64,000 nt of DNA from Paraplanobispora takensis (GTDB lineage Bacteria > Actinomycetota > Actinomycetes > Streptosporangiales > Streptosporangiaceae). A program made the position numbers and the translations under genes. The DNA lies in assembly GCF_016863195.1 (NCBI RefSeq), contig NZ_BOOK01000001.1, positions 62,001 to 126,000 on the forward strand, written 5' to 3'. Below the pieces are notes generated by a model. That model was not told where the DNA came from. It saw nothing but the letters and a program-made list of their open reading frames with translations, and searched no databases. Shown one piece after another: positions 57,056 through 64,000 of the stretch. The stretch's first letter is position 1; every line of letters begins with the position of its first letter.

Positions 57056-59467
57056 ATGAGTCTGGCGCTCTACCGCAAATACCGACCCGGGACCTTCGCC
57101 GAGGTCAAGGGTCAGGAGCACGTCACCGAGCCGCTGCGGCAGGCGCTGCGGAGCGGCCGGATCAACCACGCCTATCTGTTCAGCGGTCCTCGCGGGTGCG
57201 GCAAGACCTCCAGCGCGCGGATCCTGGCCCGCTCGCTCAACTGTGAGAAGGGCCCGACCCCCGACCCGTGCGGCGAGTGCGAGTCCTGTGTCGCGCTGGC
57301 CCCCACCGGTCCCGGCCACCTCGACGTCATCGAGATCGACGCGGCCTCGCACGGTGGCGTCGACGACGCCCGCGACCTGCGCGAGCGGGCCTTCTTCGCG
57401 CCCGTGTCGGCGCGCTACAAGATCTACATCATCGACGAGGCGCACATGGTGACCCGCGAGGGGTTCAACGCGCTGCTCAAGCTCGTCGAGGAGCCCCCGC
57501 CCCACCTGAAGTTCGTCTTCGCGACCACCGAGCCGGAGAAGGTCATCGGGACGATCAAGTCCCGCACCCACCACTACCCCTTCCGGCTGATCCCGCCGGC
57601 GGCCCTGCGCACGCTCATGGAGGAGATCCTCACCTCCGAGGACGTCCCCTTCGAGCCCGCCGCGCTGCCGCTGGTCGTGCGCGCCGGCGCGGGCTCCGCG
57701 CGCGACTCGCTGTCGATCCTCGACCAGCTGTACGCCGGCTCCGACGAGAACGGCATCACCTACGCCCGCGCGGTCTCCCTGCTCGGCTACACCGACGGCG
57801 ACCTGCTCGACGACGTGGTCGCGGCCTTCGCGGCCCGGGACGGCGCCGCGGTCTTCCAGGCCGTGAACCGGGTGGTCGAGGGCGGCCACGACCCCCGCCG
57901 CTTCGCCATGGACCTGCTGGAGCGCTTCCGCGACCTGGTGATCCTGGCCAACGTGCCCGGCGCGGCCGGCAGCGGCCTGCTCGACCGTCCGGCCGACGAG
58001 CTGGAGCGCCTTCAGGCGCAGGCCGCCTCGATGGGCCCCGCCGACCTGACCCGGGCCGCGGAGGTCTTCAACGCCGGCCTGATCGAGATGCGCGGGGCGG
58101 TCTCGCCCCGGCTGCTGCTGGAGCTGATGTGCGCCCGGGTGCTGCTGCCCGCGGCCACGCAGGACGAGGCGGCCCTGCTCGCCCGCCTGGAGCGGCTGGA
58201 GCAGGGCGGCGCGGCGATCCCGGCGGGATACGCGTCCCCCGCCCCCGCGGCGTACGCGTCCTCCGGTGCGTCCCCGATGGCTTACGCGTCCCCCGCCGCG
58301 GTCCCCGCGCCCTCCGCCCCCGCGGCGTACGTGCCTCCCGCCGCGGCGGTCCCCGCGCCCTCCGCCCCCGCGGCGTACGTGCCTCCCGCCGCGGCGGTCC
58401 CCAGCGCGCCCTCCGCTCCGGCGGCGTACGGATCGCCCGTCCAGCCCGGTCCGGCTTCCGGCGCCTCAAGTGTCTCCGTGCCCGCCGTGACCGCGCCGCC
58501 CGTCCAGGCGGCCGCTCCGCAGCCCGCCGCGGTCTCCGCCTCACCGGCCCCGGCGCGGCAGGACGACGACTGGCCGACCGCGGCCAGGCCCGGCGTCCCC
58601 CCCGCGGAGCCGCGGGCCCAGGAGCAGCCCCAGAGCCGGCCGCAGCAGGCACCCTCCGCGCCCCCGTCCGGGTCCGAGGCGGGGGCCGTCCAGCAGGCCT
58701 GGCCGCAGGTGCTGGAGGGCGTCAAGCAGCGCAGCAAGTTCACCTGGGCCCAGCTGAACGGCCACGCGCAGGTCGTCGGTGTCGAGGGCAAGGTCGTGAC
58801 CCTCGGGTTCCTCCAGGTCGGCGCGATGAGGAGCTTCGTCGGCGGCGGCAAGGACGCGGTCGTCGCGGCGGCCCTGCAGGACGTCCTGGGCGGCACCTGG
58901 AAGGTCGAGGCCGTCGTGGGGGGCTCCGGAGGCGGGGTCCCCGCCTCCGGCGGACGTCCCCCGGCGCCGACCACCCCCGCGCAGCCCCCGGCCGCTCCGT
59001 CACCGGCCCCGGCCCCGCGGCCCGAGACGGCGACGGCCCACGCCTCCGTTCCCGCCCCCGCCGCGCCGCCCGAGCAGGAGAACGGACCGGCTCCGCAGAA
59101 CACGGCCCGCCCGGCCCCCGAGAGCCCGAGGGCCGGGACCGCCGTCGACGTCGCTCCCGCCCGGACCACCACGGACGAGTCCTGGCCGGACGCGCCGATG
59201 CCGGAGGACCTCGGCTCGCCTCCCCCGCCGAACCCCGGCCTGGCCGCCGCCCGCTCGGCCGCCCGGGCCGCCGCCCAGACGGGCCCCAGGGCCGGAGGCA
59301 ACAAGACCGCCTGGCCCGACGCCGTCCCCGGCCGCGCACCCGCTCCCGAGGCCGACGAGGTCGACCCCCTGAACGACGCGAACGCCGACGTCGACGAGCT
59401 CACCGGCATGGCCCTCATCCAGCGCGAACTCGGCGGCCGGATCATCGAGGAGATCGACCACAGCTGA
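57056..59467 (+). CDS. dnaX: DNA polymerase III subunit gamma/tau
   Basis: 803 residues. The clamp-loader ATPase domain has MSLALYRKYRPGTFAEVKGQEHV, Walker A GPRGCGKTSSA, the zinc-binding set NCEKGPTPDPCGECESC, Walker B-like YIIDEAHMV, and sensor motifs. The C-terminal half is a long, low-complexity, proline/alanine-rich linker followed by a tau-like domain around 540-620 (WPQVLEGVKQRSKFTWAQL) and another disordered stretch. The start is the ATG at 57056 that opens the conserved MSLALYRKYRP; GGGAG lies about ten bases before it. It follows the SRP RNA. Confidence 0.97.
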   Translation: MSLALYRKYRPGTFAEVKGQEHVTEPLRQALRSGRINHAYLFSGPRGCGKTSSARILARSLNCEKGPTPDPCGECESCVALAPTGPGHLDVIEIDAASHGGVDDARDLRERAFFAPVSARYKIYIIDEAHMVTREGFNALLKLVEEPPPHLKFVFATTEPEKVIGTIKSRTHHYPFRLIPPAALRTLMEEILTSEDVPFEPAALPLVVRAGAGSARDSLSILDQLYAGSDENGITYARAVSLLGYTDGDLLDDVVAAFAARDGAAVFQAVNRVVEGGHDPRRFAMDLLERFRDLVILANVPGAAGSGLLDRPADELERLQAQAASMGPADLTRAAEVFNAGLIEMRGAVSPRLLLELMCARVLLPAATQDEAALLARLERLEQGGAAIPAGYASPAPAAYASSGASPMAYASPAAVPAPSAPAAYVPPAAAVPAPSAPAAYVPPAAAVPSAPSAPAAYGSPVQPGPASGASSVSVPAVTAPPVQAAAPQPAAVSASPAPARQDDDWPTAARPGVPPAEPRAQEQPQSRPQQAPSAPPSGSEAGAVQQAWPQVLEGVKQRSKFTWAQLNGHAQVVGVEGKVVTLGFLQVGAMRSFVGGGKDAVVAAALQDVLGGTWKVEAVVGGSGGGVPASGGRPPAPTTPAQPPAAPSPAPAPRPETATAHASVPAPAAPPEQENGPAPQNTARPAPESPRAGTAVDVAPARTTTDESWPDAPMPEDLGSPPPPNPGLAAARSAARAAAQTGPRAGGNKTAWPDAVPGRAPAPEADEVDPLNDANADVDELTGMALIQRELGGRIIEEIDHS
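58290..58440 (+). repeat. Internal tandem repeat of dnaX (48-bp unit)
   Basis: The sequence encoding AAYVPPAAAVPAPSAP is repeated with only small changes in the linker of DnaX. It enlarges the proline/alanine-rich region and lies outside the catalytic parts. Confidence 0.65.
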
Positions 59468-59468
59468 A

Positions 59469-59482
59469 CCGCCGTACGGCGG
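59469..59482. terminator. Palindrome directly after dnaX
   Basis: CCGCCGTACGGCGG, a perfect 14-bp palindrome starting two bases past the dnaX stop, followed by a larger GGCGCCGG...CCGGCGCC hairpin to about 59525. Together they probably end dnaX transcription. Confidence 0.45.
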
Positions 59483-59542
59483 CGCCGGCGACCGCCGCAC
59501 CACGCCCCGCCGTACCGGCGCCGGGAGGGGGTATCCGGCGCG

Positions 59543-59667
59543 GCGGGGCCACGGGTGGCCGTGACCGGGTCAGGGAGTGGGGCGTTGCGGGGCCACGGGT
59601 GGGCGTGACCGGGTCAGGGAGTGGGGTGCCCTGCGCGGCGGGGCCACGGGTGGCCGTGACCGGGTTG
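59543..59667. repeat. Three imperfect tandem repeats after dnaX
   Basis: A unit of about 44-51 bases beginning GCGGGGCCACGGGTGG and containing CGTGACCGGGT occurs at 59543, 59587 and 59638, in the gap between the convergent dnaX and GAF regulator genes. No coding potential; origin by slippage. Confidence 0.75.
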
Positions 59668-59696
59668 AAGGCGGCTGGGGATTTCGGGGCTGCGGG

Positions 59697-61163
59697 TCAG
59701 TCGAGGGTGCTCAGGCGGATGCGGGCGGTGGCCGCCCGGGGGTCGTCGGGGGGGAGGGCGGTGGTCAGGCGTTCGAGGACCTGGATGTCGTCTCTGCCGC
59801 TCTCGGTCTCGGCGTAGGCCCACAGATCCTCCGGGGTGCCCCGGCGCAGCACCCGGGCGCGCATCTGGCCCTCCAGCTCTTCGCGTTCGCGGCGGATGGC
59901 CGGGGACTCCGAGCGGGGCAGCAGCGGGCCACCGTAGGCGCCGGTGAACGGGGTCGCGGCGCCGCCGGTGAGTGAGCGCCTGACGGTGACGAAGTCGGCC
60001 TCGACGGTGCAGGCCAGGCGGTACGGCTTGGCGGAGATGACCGGGCCGAGCTGGGCGCGCAGGCGGTGGATCTCGGCCCGGATCGTCACCGGGTTGCCCT
60101 CGTCGCCGTACAGGTGGAAGGAGAGCTGGTCGGCCGTCAGGCCCCGGGGGTGCAGCGCCAGCAGGGCGAGGATCTCGGCGTGACGCAGGGACAGCGGCAC
60201 CGTCGCCCCGTCGATGCGCGCCACGGGGTGCTCGGCGCCGAGGAACGACAGGGCCAGCACGGGCGTGTGCGTCCGGTTGGGGAGACGCAGCAGGAAGCCG
60301 CCCTTCAGCGGCTCCAGCACGCCGGTGCGGCCGTCCGGCAGGACCACCGTGTTCCCGGAGTGGGGCAGGTCGATCCGCTCCCACGTGCCGGCGGGCTCGC
60401 CGGCGACGATCCGGCCGGTCGTGGTCACCAGGGCGCCCGGCTCGCCGCGCAGCGCCCGCAGGCGGCCCTCGTAGCGGGTGCGGAACCGGTCGTCGCGCTC
60501 GCGCATGAACAGGGCGAGGTGGCTCTCGGCCAGCCGCGCCGCGATCTCGACGAGGGCGACGGTCGCCGGATGCAGGGCGCGCGTGATCCCGCTGATGTCG
60601 ACGCAGCCGATCACCCTGCCGCTGTCGGGGTCGGTGATCGGGGCCGACGAGCAGGACCACGGATGGAGCACGCTGAGCAGGTGCTCGGCCGAGCGGACGT
60701 GGACCGGCCGGCCGGTCGCCAGGGCGGTGCCGATGCCGTTGGTCCCGACCACGCCCTCACCCCAGTGGAAGCCGTCGGCCAGGCACACCTCGTCCGCGCG
60801 GTTCAGCACCCGGTGGTTGCCGTCCCGCCAGAGCACGCGCCCCTCCGCGTCGGTGACGACCAGGACGTGGGCGGTCTCGTCGGCCGTGCGCAGGAGGCTC
60901 TCGGTGAGGAGCGGCAGCAGCCTGCTCATCGGGTGCGCGGACCACACCTCCGGGACGTCGTCCTTGTCGAGGGCGAGCGGGGCCGCGGTGATGCCGGGGT
61001 CGACGCCGGCGTCGAGGGAGCGCCTCCAGGAGTCGGAGATCACACCGCGCGGCGCCTCGTCCCCGCCGCCCCCGGTCAGCGCGGCCTCGTACAGGCGGCG
61101 TAATCGCGTCGGATGGGCGTCCTGCCGATGGGCCGGGACGGACCTCGGGTGGCCGCTGGTCAT
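59697..61163 (-). CDS. GAF-domain transcriptional regulator
   Basis: 488 residues. An N-terminal GAF-type sensor domain (about 70-215) with the pattern ADGFHWGEGVVGTNGIGTALATGRPVHV typical of acetoin/aldehyde-responsive activators is followed by a region without the AAA+ domain of NtrC activators. The C-terminus has a winged-helix segment (LSLRHAEILALLALHPRGLTADQLSFHLYGDEGNPVTIRAEIHRLRAQLGPVI). It is a one-component sensor-regulator; relatives in actinomycetes often control an aldehyde dehydrogenase, but none lies here. Confidence 0.82.
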   Translation of the reverse strand: MTSGHPRSVPAHRQDAHPTRLRRLYEAALTGGGGDEAPRGVISDSWRRSLDAGVDPGITAAPLALDKDDVPEVWSAHPMSRLLPLLTESLLRTADETAHVLVVTDAEGRVLWRDGNHRVLNRADEVCLADGFHWGEGVVGTNGIGTALATGRPVHVRSAEHLLSVLHPWSCSSAPITDPDSGRVIGCVDISGITRALHPATVALVEIAARLAESHLALFMRERDDRFRTRYEGRLRALRGEPGALVTTTGRIVAGEPAGTWERIDLPHSGNTVVLPDGRTGVLEPLKGGFLLRLPNRTHTPVLALSFLGAEHPVARIDGATVPLSLRHAEILALLALHPRGLTADQLSFHLYGDEGNPVTIRAEIHRLRAQLGPVISAKPYRLACTVEADFVTVRRSLTGGAATPFTGAYGGPLLPRSESPAIRREREELEGQMRARVLRRGTPEDLWAYAETESGRDDIQVLERLTTALPPDDPRAATARIRLSTLD

Positions 61164-61614
61164 ACATCACCCCTCGATGCCCACTCGGTCTGCGGCCCAC
61201 GGCCGGATGACCCGGCGGTAGGGCCTTCTTCCCGTCCGCCAATTGAAGCAAACCAGGCACGCGCAGGGTGAGCGAACGGGTGCAACGTGTATGCAACTCA
61301 CGCTCGGTTACCTTTCAATCACACGCCGCCGTGCGCGGCCGCTCCGGTGGTTGTGCCGCCGGGTCCCGGATGTCTGGAGGGGGGTCCGGGGCCCGGTGGG
61401 AATCCGGGTCCGCCAGGGGGAACGGACGGGGAGAACGCCCGCGTCCCCGGGGAAACCGCCGGGAAGGCATCAGGGAGCCGTCGGCGGGCCGCCGGGGAGT
61501 CTCGGGAAGTCATCGCGGAAGCCGCCGGGAACACGTACCCGCGCCGGTGCACGATGCGGCCTCAACCCCGTAGGCTCGGTTGCGACTGACGTCACGGACG
61601 AGGAGCGCACGACG
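61164..61614. other. Intergenic region before ybaB
   Basis: The 450-bp divergent gap between the GAF regulator and ybaB is G-rich and has a short direct repeat TGCAAC (near 61281 and 61292) but no obvious hairpin or conserved RNA. Both promoters must lie here. Confidence 0.4.
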
Positions 61615-61968
61615 GTGAACCCAGGGGATGTCAACCTCCAGCAGCTGCTGGAGCAGGCACAGCTCATGCAGCAGCAGCTCGTGAGCGCCCAGCAGGAGCT
61701 GAACGACGCGGAGATCGAGGGCTCGGCGGGCGGCGGTCTGGTCGTGGCCACGGTCAACGGCGGAGGCGAACTGCTCGAACTGAAGATCAGCGCGGAGGCC
61801 GTCGACCCCGGCGACCCGCAGGAGACGGCCGACACCATCGCCGACCTGGTCATCGCGGCCATCAGGGACGCGGTGCGGGCCGCGGCCGACCTGCAGCAGG
61901 AGAAGCTCGGCCCGCTGGCCCAGGGTCTGGGCGGCGGAGGCGGGCTCGGCCAGCTTCCCGGGCTCTGA
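61615..61968 (+). CDS. YbaB/EbfC family nucleoid-associated protein
   Basis: 117 residues from a GTG with AGGAG upstream. The family pattern is clear: an N-terminal coiled helix ([33 protein letters not shown]), a central strand ([16 protein letters not shown]) and the C-terminal [17 protein letters not shown]. It binds DNA and coats the nucleoid. It precedes recR by three bases. Confidence 0.92.
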   Translation: MNPGDVNLQQLLEQAQLMQQQLVSAQQELNDAEIEGSAGGGLVVATVNGGGELLELKISAEAVDPGDPQETADTIADLVIAAIRDAVRAAADLQQEKLGPLAQGLGGGGGLGQLPGL

Positions 61969-61971
61969 GCC

Positions 61972-62571
61972 ATGTACGAAGGGGTCGTCCAGAACCTGAT
62001 CGACGAGTTGGGCATGTTGCCCGGCGTCGGTCCCAAGAGCGCGCAGCGGATCGCGTTCCACCTGCTGGCCGCGGAGCCGACCGACGTCAAACGGCTCGCG
62101 CACGCGCTCCTGGAGGTCAAGGAGAAGGTCCGCTTCTGCCGGATCTGCGGGAATGTGGCGGCCGAGGAGGAGTGCCGGATCTGCCGTGACACCCGGCGCG
62201 ACCTCCACGTGATCTGCGTCGTCGAGGAGCCCAAGGACGTCGTGGCGATCGAGAAGACGCGGGAGTTCCGCGGCCGCTACCACGTCCTGGGCGGGGCGAT
62301 CAGTCCCATCGACGGCGTGGGCCCCGACGATCTGCGCATCCGGGAGCTGATGACGCGCCTGGCCGACGGCCAGGTGACGGAGCTGATCCTCGCCACCGAC
62401 CCCAACCTGGAGGGCGAGGCGACGGCGACCTATCTCGCCCGTCTGGTGAAACCGATGGGTTTGAAAGTCACACGACTGGCCAGCGGTCTGCCGGTAGGCG
62501 GTGATCTCGAGTACGCCGACGAGGTCACCTTGGGCCGCGCGTTCGAAGGACGGAGGCTGCTGGATGTCTGA
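61972..62571 (+). CDS. recR: Recombination mediator protein RecR
   Basis: 199 residues, standard length. The helix-hairpin-helix ([20 protein letters not shown]), the four-cysteine zinc finger ([18 protein letters not shown]) and the TOPRIM domain ([32 protein letters not shown]) are complete. It loads RecA during gap repair with RecF and RecO. It follows ybaB in the usual order. Confidence 0.97.
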   Translation: MYEGVVQNLIDELGMLPGVGPKSAQRIAFHLLAAEPTDVKRLAHALLEVKEKVRFCRICGNVAAEEECRICRDTRRDLHVICVVEEPKDVVAIEKTREFRGRYHVLGGAISPIDGVGPDDLRIRELMTRLADGQVTELILATDPNLEGEATATYLARLVKPMGLKVTRLASGLPVGGDLEYADEVTLGRAFEGRRLLDV

Positions 62572-63094
62572 TGAATGGGGCGCGTTCGCGGACCGGATCG
62601 CGGTGCACGCGCAGAACTACCTCGACGGCCTGACCCGGCTGGCCGGTGGCGAGGGCGGCGACGCCATCCTGCCGCTGCTGCTGGTGGAGGTCGCCCAGGT
62701 CAGCTCGGCCGGTGCGCAGCTCGGGGCCAGTCAGGACGTGATCCTGTCCGGCAACTGGGAGCCGCACCTGAGCGAGGACCCCGACGTGGATCCGCTGCGC
62801 ACGGCCCTGGCCGAGCGGCTGGGCCCGGTCGACGACTACGCCGAGGTGTTCGATCCCTACAAGGACACCTCCGTCACGCCGTACCGCCTGTCGGACGATC
62901 TCAGCGCGGTGGCCGCCGACCTCAACCACGGGCTGCGGCACTATCGGGCGGGGCGTCCGCTGGAGGCCCTGTGGTGGTGGCAGTACTCCTACTTCAACAC
63001 CTGGGGCAACCACGCCGGAGCGGCGATGCGGGCGTTGCAGGCGCTCGTCGCCCACACCCGCCTGGACGTGGCCGAAGAGCGCACGACGGTGTGA
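62564..63094 (+). CDS. DUF5063 domain-containing protein
   Basis: 176 residues. The ATG overlaps the end of recR by eight bases. Conserved family segments are [54 protein letters not shown] and the end [20 protein letters not shown]. The family is almost always found beside recR in actinomycetes; its role is unknown, but the constant position suggests a link to DNA repair or to recR expression. Confidence 0.9.
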   Translation: MSDEWGAFADRIAVHAQNYLDGLTRLAGGEGGDAILPLLLVEVAQVSSAGAQLGASQDVILSGNWEPHLSEDPDVDPLRTALAERLGPVDDYAEVFDPYKDTSVTPYRLSDDLSAVAADLNHGLRHYRAGRPLEALWWWQYSYFNTWGNHAGAAMRALQALVAHTRLDVAEERTTV

Positions 63095-63120
63095 TCGTCC
63101 ACATAGTGGTCTACACCAGA

Positions 63121-63137
63121 GGGACCATATCGGTCCC
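63121..63137. promoter_or_regulatory. Inverted repeat upstream of aspartokinase
   Basis: GGGACC-ATATC-GGTCCC (6-bp arms, five-base spacer) about 50 bases before the GTG start, followed by TAGACT (63142-63147), a possible -10 box. It could be an operator or a weak hairpin in the leader; no amino-acid attenuator (leader peptide or lysine riboswitch) is evident. Confidence 0.35.
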
Positions 63138-63185
63138 CCAGTAGACTGATGGCTCCACAGCCCTAGATTGCTTCGGAGACATCTC

Positions 63186-64000
63186 GTGGCGCTCGTTGTT
63201 CAGAAGTACGGTGGTTCGTCCGTCGCCGACGCGTCCTGCATCAAGCGGGTCGCGCAGCGGATCGTCGCGACGAAAAAAGCCGGCAACGACGTCGTGGTGA
63301 TCGTCTCCGCGATGGGCGACACCACCGACGAGCTGCTGGACCTCGCTCAGCAGGTGTCGCCGCTGCCCCCGGGCCGTGAGCTCGACATGCTGCTGACCGC
63401 CGGCGAGCGCATCTCGATGGCGCTGCTGGCGATGGCGATCGCGAACCTGGGCCACGAGGCCCGTTCGTTCACCGGCTCCCAGGCCGGCGTCATCACCGAC
63501 TCCACCCACGGCAAGGCGCGGATCATCGACGTCACGCCCGGGCGGATCCGGGAGGCCCTCGACGACGGTCAGATCGCGATCGTGGCCGGCTTCCAGGGCG
63601 TCTCGCAGAACACCAAGGACATCACCACGCTGGGCCGGGGCGGTTCGGACACCACGGCGGTCGCGCTGGCCGCCGCCCTGGAAGCCGACGTGTGTGAGAT
63701 CTACACCGACGTGGACGGCGTCTTCACCGCGGACCCGCGCATCGTGCCGACCGCCCGTAAGATCCCCAAGATCTCCTACGACGAGATGATGGAGATGGCG
63801 GCGTGCGGGGCGAAGATCCTGCACCTGCGCTGCGTCGAGTACGCCCGCAGGTTCAACCTTCCGATCCACGTCAGAAGCTCGTTCAGCACCAAGGAAGGCA
63901 CGTGGGTCGTCTCCGACCCCGACAGTGAGGGAACAGAGATGGAGCAGCCGATCATCTCCGGCGTCGCGCACGACCGGAGCGAGGCCAAGATCACCGTTGT
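63186..64000 (+). CDS. Aspartate kinase (5' part, runs off the window)
   Basis: The first 271 codons from a GTG with GGAG upstream. The kinase signature KYGGSSVAD opens the protein, and [59 protein letters not shown] and [13 protein letters not shown] follow, all as in the aspartokinase that starts lysine, threonine and methionine synthesis. The regulatory ACT domains would start near codon 260. An internal ATG at 63939 (codon 252) has GAGGGA about eight bases upstream, the position where several actinobacteria make a separate beta subunit. Confidence 0.95.
   Translation, partial: MALVVQKYGGSSVADASCIKRVAQRIVATKKAGNDVVVIVSAMGDTTDELLDLAQQVSPLPPGRELDMLLTAGERISMALLAMAIANLGHEARSFTGSQAGVITDSTHGKARIIDVTPGRIREALDDGQIAIVAGFQGVSQNTKDITTLGRGGSDTTAVALAAALEADVCEIYTDVDGVFTADPRIVPTARKIPKISYDEMMEMAACGAKILHLRCVEYARRFNLPIHVRSSFSTKEGTWVVSDPDSEGTEMEQPIISGVAHDRSEAKITV

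Noticed and set aside
58300-58440. Repeats in dnaX considered as a CRISPR-like or regulatory array
   Set aside because: They are in-frame coding repeats in a proline/alanine-rich linker with no spacers.
1-64000. CRISPR arrays, rRNA genes, intact insertion sequences
   Set aside because: No regularly spaced repeats with unique spacers, no rRNA-like sequence, and no transposase with inverted ends were seen.

Overview
The window is high-GC actinobacterial chromosome. The gene families (ECF sigma with a zinc-binding anti-sigma factor, HxlR and FadR regulators, TadA-associated proteins) and the right-hand order SRP RNA - dnaX - ybaB - recR - DUF5063 - aspartokinase fit Actinomycetes. A Streptosporangiaceae-like host (Streptosporangium or Nonomuraea type) is my best guess, made from the overall character of the genes and not from a marker gene.

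Left chromosomal arm (1-18371). In order: an ECF sigma/anti-sigma pair, a metallophosphoesterase, a DUF5685 protein with a very cysteine-rich tail, a quinone-oxidoreductase-like gene divergent from an HxlR regulator with a clear palindrome between them, an ABC exporter divergent from a NarL-type two-component system whose kinase has extra membrane helices after its ATPase domain, a methyl-accepting chemotaxis receptor, a sliding-clamp-like (DnaN) protein, FadR- and XRE/TPR-type regulators, a PH-domain membrane protein with a small partner, upp, two tandem paralogous TadA-associated proteins, tadA, and tRNA-Ser(CGA).

Prophage (18347-54764, about 36.4 kb). A complete-looking HK97-type siphovirus genome is integrated in the 3' end of tRNA-Ser(CGA), bounded by 27-bp perfect direct repeats (18347-18373 and 54738-54764). 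From the left: integrase; an Scr1-like HTH/DUF6879/small-protein module; a translationally coupled Methyltransf_19 operon; an AT-richer cargo stretch with a lipoprotein, a secreted protein and decayed sequence; a complete type I restriction-modification operon; a lysis module (holin-like proteins, amidase endolysin) with a solo DNA methyltransferase; tail, head and packaging genes in one long minus-strand late operon, including a programmed -1 frameshift in the tail assembly chaperone and a terminase flanked by an HNH nuclease; a divergent membrane/coiled-coil gene; an early operon (replication-like protein, zinc-finger proteins, excisionase, Cro-like XRE protein); and a divergent repressor. 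The prophage brings its own copy of the tRNA 3' end and its own hairpin downstream of it, closely resembling the hairpin left on the far side of attR.

Right chromosomal arm (54765-64000). A holin-like gene strikingly similar to the prophage holin-like gene, a neutral zinc metallopeptidase, a small conserved protein, tRNA-Ser(GGA), the small SRP RNA, dnaX, a GAF-domain regulator, ybaB, recR, a DUF5063 gene, and the 5' part of aspartokinase, which runs off the window.

The most interesting items are the terminator mimicry at attL/attR, the holin paralogue just outside attR, the frameshift, the three-gene Scr1/DUF6879 module and the Methyltransf_19 trio carried by the phage, the AT-rich cargo next to the restriction system, the overlooked 59-residue membrane protein between terminase and portal, and the divergent coiled-coil membrane gene beside the packaging genes.
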